Of a stretch of DNA of 32,758 bases, positions 15,590 through 23,334 are shown piece after piece. The translations under genes were made by a program, and so were the position numbers. The notes under the pieces were generated by a model. That model worked only from the letters and a program-made list of their open reading frames with translations. It was not told where the DNA came from and made no database searches. Positions within the stretch are counted from its first letter, which is position 1, and each line of letters begins with the position of its first letter. The stretch comes from Deltaproteobacteria bacterium (lineage in GTDB: Bacteria > Desulfobacterota > Desulfuromonadia > Desulfuromonadales > Geopsychrobacteraceae): NCBI GenBank assembly GCA_024279255.1, contig JAJRRT010000033.1, positions 1 to 32,758 of the forward strand, written 5' to 3'.

Positions 15590-15642
15590 CAGCCGGAAGT
15601 GCGAAGTGAGAGGCGAGAAGTGAGTGGCCTCAGGAGTTGACG

Positions 15643-17802
15643 ATGAAAGAACGTTCGAAAGCATATCAAGCTCGAATCGATAAAGCACTGGCGACCCCAA
15701 AGTTGCAACAGGCTTTGCACCAATTCGGTGATGCTTATCTGGTTTCTCGGGAAAAGGCTTTTGCCGGGCTCGATTTCGAGGCGTTGCGTCGTGAGATCGG
15801 CGTGATGAAGGATGATGTTCGCAATAATCATGCGCGCTATATGCAGCAGTTTATTGATAATGCGCAGGCCGCAGGTGCGACAGTTTACCAAGCGGACACG
15901 GCCGAAGATGCCAATCGTTACATTGCTGAACTGGCAGTGAAACAGGGTGTTAAGCTCACGGTCAAAAGTAAGAGTATGGCCAGTGAAGAGACCCATCTCA
16001 ATAAGGCCCTTGAGGCAGCCAACATCAGGCCGCTTGAAACAGACCTCGGTGAGTGGATTCTGCAACTCTCCGGACAGCGGCCCAGTCACATGGTGATGCC
16101 GGCGATCCATATGTTCAAAGAAGAGGTTGCCTATCTCTTCAGCAAAGAAACCGGGCAGCAGGAGCCGGCAGATATCGCACATCTGGTTGAGGTTGCTCGT
16201 CAGCAGCTGCGTCAGGGCTATCTGGATGCCGATATGGGGATTTCTGGAGCGAATCTGGCGATCGCCGAAACCGGTGGTATTGCGCTGGTGACCAACGAGG
16301 GGAACGCACGATTGGCGACGACCTTGCCGAAAACCCATGTTGCGCTGATCGGGATCGATAAGTTGGTCCCGACTCTTGAGGATGCCGCCAAGGTCATACG
16401 AGTTTTACCGAAGAATGCGACCGGTCAGGCATTGACAAGCTATGTGACCTGGATCCGTGGTGCTGTCCCCTGTGGGGATGGCGAAAAGGATCTGCATATC
16501 GTCCTGCTTGATAATGGGCGCAGTCGTCTGGCGGCTGATGAGAATTGCTGTGAGACCAGTCGCTGTATCCGTTGCGGGGCATGTGCCAACGTCTGCCCGG
16601 TTTATCAGAGCGTCGGCGGTCATGTTTTCGGCCATATCTATATCGGTGCTGTCGGGATCATCTTGACCGCCTTCTTCCATGGGTTCGATAACGCCGCCGA
16701 AATCGTCAAGGCTTGCATCGGCTGCCGCTCGTGCGTTGCCGTTTGTCCGGCAAATATCGATCTGGAGGGGATTATCCTTTCGTTACGTGAAACCATTGCC
16801 GACAAAGAAGGGATTGGTGGTGGTAAGTCGCTTGTTTTCAGGAAAGTGATGCGTAATCGCAAGCTCTTCCACGGTCTGCTGCGGGCGGCAAGCGTCCTCC
16901 AGAAACCTGTGACCAGAGGGGAACGCACCATCCGACACCTGCCGTTATTCTTCTCCCCGCTCACCGAGTGGCGCACACTGCCAGCGATTGCAGACAAGCC
17001 ACTGCGTGATATCTGGCCCAAACAACGACTTAATGCCCCGGCAAAAAAGGTCGCCCTGTTCGGCGGCTGCGCCAACGATTTTCTATACCCGGAGCTGGGA
17101 ACAGATCTCATCGAAGTCATGAATCATCTCAACGTTGAGGTTGATTATCCCCTTGAACAAAACTGTTGCGGCGTACCAGCACTCTACTCGGGCGATAAAG
17201 AAACAGCTACCGAGTTAGCCAAGCAGAACATTGATGCGATGCTTAAGGACAATCCGGAGGCGGTGTTGACCACCTGTCCGACCTGTACCATGGCATTACA
17301 GCGTGATTTTATCGAATGCCTGAAGGATGACCCCTCCTGGAAGGCGAAAGCCGAGAGATTGGCTGAGATTACGGTAGATGCTGCCGGATACATCGTCAAT
17401 CAATTGGAAGCCGCCGATCAGTTTGAGAATTTGCCCCTGGCCCAAAAGGTCACCTACCACGACTCCTGCCATCTCAAACGTGGCGCCGGAGTCTGGCGTG
17501 AACCGCGTCAATTGATCGAAACCTCAGGCCATGAGCTGGTCGAGATGGATCACGCTGATCGGTGCTGTGGTTTTGGCGGCAGTTATTCCCTGACTGGCCA
17601 TCCGGAAATTGCCAAACAGATTTTAGGGGATAAGTTGCAAGACATCGAAAAAACCGGAGCGGATTGTGTCGCGATGGACTGCCCCGGTTGCATGATGCAG
17701 CTGCGCGGCGGACTTGAGAAAAATGAGTCAAAAGTTCAGGTCGCTCATACCGTCGAATTGCTGGCCGCAGGGCTGCGGGCCGCAAAGGCGAAGCAGAGCT
17801 GA
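15643..17802 (+). CDS. LutB-LutA (LldF-LldE) fusion: L-lactate dehydrogenase iron-sulfur protein
   Basis: A 719-residue protein that joins LutB and LutA in one chain. Residues 60-295 form the LUD domain (GISGANLAIAETGGIALVTNEG, LPKTHVALIGIDKLV). Two [4Fe-4S] ferredoxin motifs follow: C308, C311, C314, C318 (CIRCGACANVC) and C358, C361, C364, C368 (CIGCRSCVAVC). The C-terminal part (about 465-705) has two CCG domains, with CCGVP (508-512) plus CPTC (545-548), and SCH (608-610), CCGFGG (641-646) plus CPGC (680-683). All cluster ligands seem intact. The complex oxidises L-lactate and feeds electrons to the respiratory chain. Sulfate reducers such as Desulfovibrio have a comparable fused LldEF. 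The ATG at 15643 has AGGAG six bases before it; an in-frame TTG two codons upstream overlaps that site. A terminator follows. Confidence 0.93.
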   Translation: MKERSKAYQARIDKALATPKLQQALHQFGDAYLVSREKAFAGLDFEALRREIGVMKDDVRNNHARYMQQFIDNAQAAGATVYQADTAEDANRYIAELAVKQGVKLTVKSKSMASEETHLNKALEAANIRPLETDLGEWILQLSGQRPSHMVMPAIHMFKEEVAYLFSKETGQQEPADIAHLVEVARQQLRQGYLDADMGISGANLAIAETGGIALVTNEGNARLATTLPKTHVALIGIDKLVPTLEDAAKVIRVLPKNATGQALTSYVTWIRGAVPCGDGEKDLHIVLLDNGRSRLAADENCCETSRCIRCGACANVCPVYQSVGGHVFGHIYIGAVGIILTAFFHGFDNAAEIVKACIGCRSCVAVCPANIDLEGIILSLRETIADKEGIGGGKSLVFRKVMRNRKLFHGLLRAASVLQKPVTRGERTIRHLPLFFSPLTEWRTLPAIADKPLRDIWPKQRLNAPAKKVALFGGCANDFLYPELGTDLIEVMNHLNVEVDYPLEQNCCGVPALYSGDKETATELAKQNIDAMLKDNPEAVLTTCPTCTMALQRDFIECLKDDPSWKAKAERLAEITVDAAGYIVNQLEAADQFENLPLAQKVTYHDSCHLKRGAGVWREPRQLIETSGHELVEMDHADRCCGFGGSYSLTGHPEIAKQILGDKLQDIEKTGADCVAMDCPGCMMQLRGGLEKNESKVQVAHTVELLAAGLRAAKAKQS

Positions 17803-17854
17803 TTCGTTCAAGGACACAAGATTTCTAAGCCTGGTCTCTCTCCCAGGTTGCTTC

Positions 17855-17892
17855 CCCCGTGCTGCATTTTTTGTAGCACGGGGATTTTTTTT
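17855..17892 (+). terminator. Rho-independent terminator of the lut operon
   Basis: A CCCCGTGCT / AGCACGGGG stem (17855-17863 with 17875-17883) can be lengthened by inner pairs and is followed by eight T residues. Its T-run overlaps the stop codon of the convergent PanE-like gene. Confidence 0.92.
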
Positions 17893-18817
17893 AAAGGGAA
17901 AAAGGGTACTGTTCAAGAACTTTGATAGCCTGAACCAGGGTTTGATTCACAGGTGTTGGGATATTGTACTTTTCGGAAAGATCCAGGACCTTTCCGCCAA
18001 AGATTTCAACTTCGGTTTTTCTGCCCGCCTCAACGTCTTGTAGCATGGAGGTTTTTCCCTTTGGAGAGAGGCTGTGCAGAATGGGGTACCAATCTGCCAA
18101 TGCCTGTTCATCAAGGTTTATTCCTTCGGCCTGGGCAAGAGTAATGACTTCACGCATCAGTGCTTCCATCATCTGTTGTGCGTCTCCCGACTTTTGAAAT
18201 ACCCCATAAGGAGCCCGCAAAATTGCCGAGGTCTGGTTCATTCCAACATTGATCATGAATTTCCACCAGAGCGTACGAATCATGTCGGGCGGGGTTTCAT
18301 AGGGTATTCCGGCCCGCAGGAACAGATTCTGTACCTTTTTGACTCTTTCGCTGATTTGAGCATTATTTGCCTCTCCAAAGATCTGCTTCCCCGGGTTCGT
18401 GTAGGTAACGGTTCCGCCTTCGCGAACCGCATCGATCCCGACGGAGATGGTATAGAGCACCCTGTTAATGCCGTAGAGGTCCCCGATCTGCTTTTCGCTG
18501 TCGAGGCCATTCATGACGGAGATGATTGTGGTCTGTTCGCCAACAAGGTTTTTTAAATCTTGTAGAGCACCAGGAAGGTGCTGGTACTTTAAGGCGACAA
18601 CAATCAGATCGGCGGGGTCGGTTACTTCATCGGGGTGGGTCAAGGGGACGATAAAGTCTTCTCCATTAACTCTGATGCCGCTCTCTTGCAACTGGGCGAA
18701 ACGTGGATCTCCTGCGATAATGGTGGTTGTGAGCCCCGGAACCGGCAGGAAGCGGCTTGCGAAGTATGCGCCCATTGCTCCAAGTCCTAGAATGGCGACT
18801 TTCTCTGGCTTGCTCAT
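17891..18817 (-). CDS. panE: 2-dehydropantoate 2-reductase family protein (PanE/ApbA)
   Basis: A 308-residue protein of the ketopantoate reductase family, usual length. The NADP-binding motif GLGAMG is at 11-16; the conserved VMNGL and the domain-junction helix WWKFMINVGMNQTSAILRAPYG carry the catalytic lysine, and the C-terminal SMLQDVEAGRKTEVEIFGG segment carries the conserved acidic residue. PanE reduces 2-dehydropantoate to pantoate in coenzyme A synthesis. Several paralogues of this family act on other 2-oxoacids, and no other pantothenate gene is close, so the exact substrate is uncertain. GGAG precedes the ATG, and the gene lies 37 bp downstream of the PAS kinase gene, possibly cotranscribed. 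It is convergent with the lut operon. Confidence 0.85.
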   Translation of the reverse strand: MSKPEKVAILGLGAMGAYFASRFLPVPGLTTTIIAGDPRFAQLQESGIRVNGEDFIVPLTHPDEVTDPADLIVVALKYQHLPGALQDLKNLVGEQTTIISVMNGLDSEKQIGDLYGINRVLYTISVGIDAVREGGTVTYTNPGKQIFGEANNAQISERVKKVQNLFLRAGIPYETPPDMIRTLWWKFMINVGMNQTSAILRAPYGVFQKSGDAQQMMEALMREVITLAQAEGINLDEQALADWYPILHSLSPKGKTSMLQDVEAGRKTEVEIFGGKVLDLSEKYNIPTPVNQTLVQAIKVLEQYPFSL

Positions 18818-18854
18818 TACTTGCTCCAGTATCTTAAAGTTTCAAAATGACGGA

Positions 18855-21179
18855 TTATTCGATCTTGCTTTCATCCAGGATTCTTCTGGTTGTATTGATC
18901 AACTCAGGCAGATCGAGAGGTTTGATAAAAAAGGCTTTAATCCCCATACCTTTGGCTTCGTCGGCATCAATTTTATTACTGAAGCCGGTACACATAATGG
19001 CAGGAAGGTTCGGTCTGATCGCGAACATTTCGATGAGGAGATCTTTACCCGATAAGTCCGGCATGGTCTGGTCGGTGATGACCAGATCGTAGTAGTGTGG
19101 GTCGGTTTTAAAAAGCTCTAGCGCGTGCACACTGCTGGTCTCTGTTGTGACCTTATAGCCGAACTCACTGAGCATTTGGCCGCCGACATTCGCCAGCATC
19201 TCATCATCATCCAGGAAAAGAATCCTTTCTCTCCCTTTGGGTAAGGTTTGAGGTGCCGGAGACCGTTCCGCGGTCTGGTTAGCGATGACCGGGAAATACA
19301 ATTCAAAGGTACTTCCTTCCCCGGGAATACTGCGAACCTTAATTAGACCCAGATGCTGATCCATAATCCCCTGGACGGTTGACAGCCCCATTCCCGTCCC
19401 CTGATTGACCTCTTTGGTTGTGAAGAATGGATCGAAGATCTTCTCCATAATTTCGGGGGTTATGCCGGTTCCATTATCCTGAACCTTGAGCATGGCATAG
19501 GGGCCGGGTGCCCGCTCGTACTGAGCCGGGATATCTTGTGGCTTCAAATTGATCACATCCAGTACGATAATCAGGGTTCCCTTTTCATTCATTGCATGCA
19601 CGGCATTGGTACAGAGATTGATCAAAATTTCCTGTAGTTGGGAGGAGTCAGCATTGATAGTGAGATTATGATTGTCGGTGCTAATGGTTGGGCGCAGATT
19701 GACTGTGGTCGGAATGGTAGAGCGCAACAGCCTGATAGTATCTTTAACCACCTGTGCCAGTTGAACCGGACCATGGTTGTGTTCACCTGTACGGCTGTAA
19801 GCGAGGATCTGTTTGATTAGGTCGCCAGATCTGAGGGCGATTTTGTAGGCATTTTCCAGATAATTAGAGGCCGCATTGTCTTCGGGCAGATTCATTTGGG
19901 AGAGCTTGATATTGTCGAGAATGATCGCCAGGCTATTGTTGAAGTTGTGGGCCACCCCGCCCGCCATTAGACCGACGGCTTCCATCTTGTATTTTTGGCG
20001 AAGCTGCATTTCCAGCGCTTTGAGCTCAGTTATATCTGTTGCGATCTGGATCTTGGCTATACGATCAGCAGTCCAGTGGATCGCCCGGTCATAGTTCATG
20101 TAGTTCTTGCCGGTAATCGGATTTAACCCATGCCAGGATTGAACCCCGGAAGGCTGACCCTCTTCATTCAGGAGCAGACTATTGTTGCAATGTTTGCAGG
20201 GTCGCCCTTCTTTTCTAAAAACCTTCCAGCAAAGTTCTCCGGTGTGGTCTTGGCAAAAGGACTCAATCATATTCTGATTCATGAACAGTATTTCATGGGT
20301 ATTGATGTCTGCGACAAAAATACAGGCGTCGATACTGTTCAGGACGGTTTTGAAACGTTCATTACTGAGGCGTACTGCATCTTCAGCCCGCTTACGGATA
20401 TCGATGTTTTTCTGAATCCCTGCGCTACGACTTGGTAATCCTTGTGCATCATATTCGACAATCTTGCCATGGTCCATGACCCACAACCAGGCGCCGGATT
20501 TGGTTTTGAGGCGGTGCTCAGACTGATAGAAGGGGGTGCGTCCGTCGAGATGATCATTTAGAGCAGCCAGGACCCCTGCTTTATCTTCGGGATGAAGGAG
20601 GTTTCGCCATGAACGCACATGTGGCTTGATCTCGTCTATGTGGTAACCGAGCATTTCTGCCCAACGCTGATTGAATATCGTTACGCCGGTCTGCACTTCG
20701 CAATCCCAGATACCAAGATCTGAACCTTTTAAGATAAGGTTAAGACGCTCCTCACTTTTGCGCAGAGACTCCTCGGTCGCCTTTTGCGAGGTAATATCGA
20801 TCAGGTACCCGAGGTAGTGGGTAATGTTTCCGGTGTTATCTCTTAAAATAATGGTGTGGTCATCAACCCAGACAAACCGGCCATCTTGATGCAACAAGCG
20901 GTAGGGTTTGTGTGAAAAGTGTTCTGTCTGGCTTTGGCTGCCCTTGACTACCTCATCACGGAAGCGCGCGAGATCTTCCGGATGAATGATCTCTGGATAT
21001 GAAATGACGCCTTGTGTGAATTCTTCGACGGTATAACCGAGTCGTTCCTGGATATTGCGGGAGACATATTCAACCGGCCAGTTTTGTTGGTTTTGCCACT
21101 TAAAAACCATCACAGGGCCAGATTGAAAGAGGTTCAGTTCCTGATTTAGCTGATCCTTGTCACCCCTCAACTCGAACAT
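18855..21179 (-). CDS. PAS-rich hybrid sensor histidine kinase with C-terminal receiver
   Basis: A 774-residue soluble hybrid kinase without membrane segments. Domains in order: PAS1 (about 15-132, with PAC end LGYLIDITSQK), PAS2 (about 145-263, bacterial PAS_3 type with LLHPEDK), PAS3 (about 272-386), HisKA (about 395-465, phosphoacceptor H411 in GGVAHNFNN), HATPase (about 515-632, with NLCTNAVHAM, VQDNGTGI and GTGMGLSTVQGI) and a receiver (about 652-770, phosphoacceptor D703 in VITDQTMP, K753 in FIKPLD). PAS3 carries a cysteine cluster (C309, C317, C328, C331, the last two as CKHC) that could bind a metal or Fe-S cluster. No separate output gene lies next to it. The signal is presumably cytoplasmic and could be redox in nature, but that is inference. 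Confidence 0.92.
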   Translation of the reverse strand: MFELRGDKDQLNQELNLFQSGPVMVFKWQNQQNWPVEYVSRNIQERLGYTVEEFTQGVISYPEIIHPEDLARFRDEVVKGSQSQTEHFSHKPYRLLHQDGRFVWVDDHTIILRDNTGNITHYLGYLIDITSQKATEESLRKSEERLNLILKGSDLGIWDCEVQTGVTIFNQRWAEMLGYHIDEIKPHVRSWRNLLHPEDKAGVLAALNDHLDGRTPFYQSEHRLKTKSGAWLWVMDHGKIVEYDAQGLPSRSAGIQKNIDIRKRAEDAVRLSNERFKTVLNSIDACIFVADINTHEILFMNQNMIESFCQDHTGELCWKVFRKEGRPCKHCNNSLLLNEEGQPSGVQSWHGLNPITGKNYMNYDRAIHWTADRIAKIQIATDITELKALEMQLRQKYKMEAVGLMAGGVAHNFNNSLAIILDNIKLSQMNLPEDNAASNYLENAYKIALRSGDLIKQILAYSRTGEHNHGPVQLAQVVKDTIRLLRSTIPTTVNLRPTISTDNHNLTINADSSQLQEILINLCTNAVHAMNEKGTLIIVLDVINLKPQDIPAQYERAPGPYAMLKVQDNGTGITPEIMEKIFDPFFTTKEVNQGTGMGLSTVQGIMDQHLGLIKVRSIPGEGSTFELYFPVIANQTAERSPAPQTLPKGRERILFLDDDEMLANVGGQMLSEFGYKVTTETSSVHALELFKTDPHYYDLVITDQTMPDLSGKDLLIEMFAIRPNLPAIMCTGFSNKIDADEAKGMGIKAFFIKPLDLPELINTTRRILDESKIE

Positions 21180-21249
21180 TCCGTCCCCTATCTAAGTGAT
21201 TTTTTTGGATCTTTCTGTGTGTAATCCTGAAATGTTGAATTTGCACGAA

Positions 21250-23310
21250 TCATAATCCAAATCGGATAAGTGTCTCTGGTGGGGCTTGATCAAAATGTGA
21301 AAACTCCATGGTGAAACTGCCGCGCCCCTTAGTTGCGCTGCGGAGTTCAGTCATGTAGCCGAACATGCAGGTCAAGGGGATAGTGGCCCGGATACGATCC
21401 TGATTTGTGTGTGTCGTGATACCAGCGACCTGGCCGTTTTTCTGTTGAAGGCTACCAATCACGCGACCTGTGTGTTCACTCGGGGTGGTCAGTTCGAGTT
21501 CCATCACCGGTTCGAGTAGTGTTGGGGAGGCATTGCGGATCGCCTGGGAGATGCCCATGTGGATTGCCGCCTGGATGCCGCAGCGGGTCGTTTTTTCAGG
21601 GTCGTAGGGAACCTCCAGAACCTTGACCTGCAGATCGGTCAAGGGATAACCGGCGATCGGCCCGGACTGGCAAGAGAGCTGAATTTCGTCATCAAGTGAA
21701 TCGAGCAATTCTTTGGGTAGTATAACGAAATTTTCAGGGATATCGATCTGAATTCCACTGCGCCGTGGCAAAGGGGTGATCCGTAGCAGAATCTCTCCAT
21801 AGTTCAGATGACCATCGATCTCGCGTTCGAAAATCTCCCGATGCTCAATCTGCTTTCGCAGGGTTTCACGGTATACCACCTGAGGGTGACCCGTGTTGAC
21901 CTGAACCCCGAAGTCTGCTGCGAGTCGCTGAACAATGACTTCTAAGTGCAGTTCCCCCATGCCTGTAAGCAAGGTTTGGCCCGTGTCTGGATCCTCCATG
22001 ATTTTGAGGCTGGGGTCTTCCCACTGGAGCTTTATTAAGGCGGATGCGAGTTTTTCTCGATCTTCAATGCCGCGCACTTCTATCGCCAGTGAAACCACCG
22101 GTTCCGGAATGTCGAGCCCGGCAAGTAAGATGGGGTGTTCTTGGCTGCAGAGACTGTCTCCCGTCAGGACAGATTTTAGACCGGTGGCCGCAACAATATC
22201 TCCTGCCCTGGCCGTATCTATCCGTTCACGCTTGTGGGAATGCATCCGGAAAAGACGGGCTACCTTTTCTGATTGCATCCGGTTGCTGACGAGCAGGCTA
22301 TCCCCCGGCTTTAATGTTCCGGAGTAGATCCGCAGAAATGTCAGCTTGCGCCCTTCATCTGCCAAGACCTTAAAGGCCAGAGCACAAAGTGGGCCTTGAG
22401 GGTCACATATAATCGTTTCGGATTTTTGAGTCTCGGGATGAAGCCCTTGCACCGGTCGACTGTCTAGGGGCGAAGGGAGGAAGTGGCCAACGGCATCGAG
22501 GAGGGGTTGGATCCCTTTGTTGCGTAACGCCGAGCCGAGCAGGACGGGAAATACTTTGCCGGCAATTGTTCCTTTGCGTAATGATGCAAGAAGGCGATCG
22601 TTTGAAACCGGTTGGGCATTCAAAAAATCGGTTAATATCTCCTCATCGAAATCGGCCGCCGTTTCAATGAGGAGTTCGCGGTAGCGTGCGATTTCCACAG
22701 CCATGGACGGGTCGCAGGCTTCAGTCAGCAGACTGCGGCCCTGATCCTCTTCGGGGAAGAGTGTCCTTTGACTGCTGAGAATGTCGATAACTCCGCTAAA
22801 TTCTTCTTCAAAACCGATGGGGAGCTGCAGCAACACCGGTCTGGCATCGAGCTTTTCAGCCAGATCAGTGAGAACCTTCTGGTAGTCGGCACCAACGCGG
22901 TCCATCTTATTGATTAGGCAGATACGTGGGAGCTGGTAGCGATTGGCCTGACGCCATACTGATTCGCTTTGGGGCTGCACTCCTTCGACCGCACTGAAAA
23001 TAGCAATGGCTCCATCGAGTGCGCGCAATGAACGTTCAACTTCGATGGTGAAATCGATATGGCCGGGGGTGTCAATCAGGTTTATTTGCAGGTTATCCCA
23101 GCGGCAGCTGGTGGCACTGGCAGTTATGGTGATGCCGCGCTGCTGTTCCTGATCCATCCAATCCATGTTAGAAGCGCCATCATGCACTTCACCCATCTTG
23201 TGGATTTCACCGCTGTAGAAGAGAATTCGTTCCGAAACGGTCGTTTTCCCCGCATCTATATGCGAGATAATCCCGATATTTCGAACCTGTTCGAGCTCGC
23301 CAGCTGGCAT
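21250..23310 (-). CDS. Elongation factor G-like GTPase (EF-G paralogue) with altered domain IV tip
   Basis: A 686-residue translational GTPase with all five EF-G domains. GTP motifs: HIDAGKTT (17-24), RGITIT (58-63), DTPGH (80-84) and NKMD (134-137). Domain III has LTGMGELHLEV (448-458), and domain V ends GYMTELRSATKGRGSFTMEF. It is not in a ribosomal-protein operon with tuf or rpsL, so it is likely a second EF-G. The two loops at the tip of domain IV that enter the decoding site in canonical EF-G differ: the usual GGRGQYG is EIDGHLNYG (498-505), and the loop with the conserved tip histidine (SYHDVDSSE in E. coli) is PYDPEKTTRC (568-577). This suggests a specialised role, for example in recycling or stress, rather than bulk translocation. 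GGGGG precedes the ATG; the unknown 605-residue gene ends 24 bp upstream. Confidence 0.9.
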   Translation of the reverse strand: MPAGELEQVRNIGIISHIDAGKTTVSERILFYSGEIHKMGEVHDGASNMDWMDQEQQRGITITASATSCRWDNLQINLIDTPGHIDFTIEVERSLRALDGAIAIFSAVEGVQPQSESVWRQANRYQLPRICLINKMDRVGADYQKVLTDLAEKLDARPVLLQLPIGFEEEFSGVIDILSSQRTLFPEEDQGRSLLTEACDPSMAVEIARYRELLIETAADFDEEILTDFLNAQPVSNDRLLASLRKGTIAGKVFPVLLGSALRNKGIQPLLDAVGHFLPSPLDSRPVQGLHPETQKSETIICDPQGPLCALAFKVLADEGRKLTFLRIYSGTLKPGDSLLVSNRMQSEKVARLFRMHSHKRERIDTARAGDIVAATGLKSVLTGDSLCSQEHPILLAGLDIPEPVVSLAIEVRGIEDREKLASALIKLQWEDPSLKIMEDPDTGQTLLTGMGELHLEVIVQRLAADFGVQVNTGHPQVVYRETLRKQIEHREIFEREIDGHLNYGEILLRITPLPRRSGIQIDIPENFVILPKELLDSLDDEIQLSCQSGPIAGYPLTDLQVKVLEVPYDPEKTTRCGIQAAIHMGISQAIRNASPTLLEPVMELELTTPSEHTGRVIGSLQQKNGQVAGITTHTNQDRIRATIPLTCMFGYMTELRSATKGRGSFTMEFSHFDQAPPETLIRFGL

Positions 23311-23334
23311 GAGTCCCCCGGTCGTTGTTAGGCG

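Noticed and set aside
15466..16338. 290-residue minus-strand open frame
   Set aside because: It lies antisense to the end of lutC and the LUD domain of the LutB-LutA fusion, which are certain genes; its composition (Cys, His, Arg rich) is that of a shadow frame.
18074..18556. 160-residue plus-strand open frame
   Set aside because: Antisense to the PanE-like gene, whose motifs are intact.
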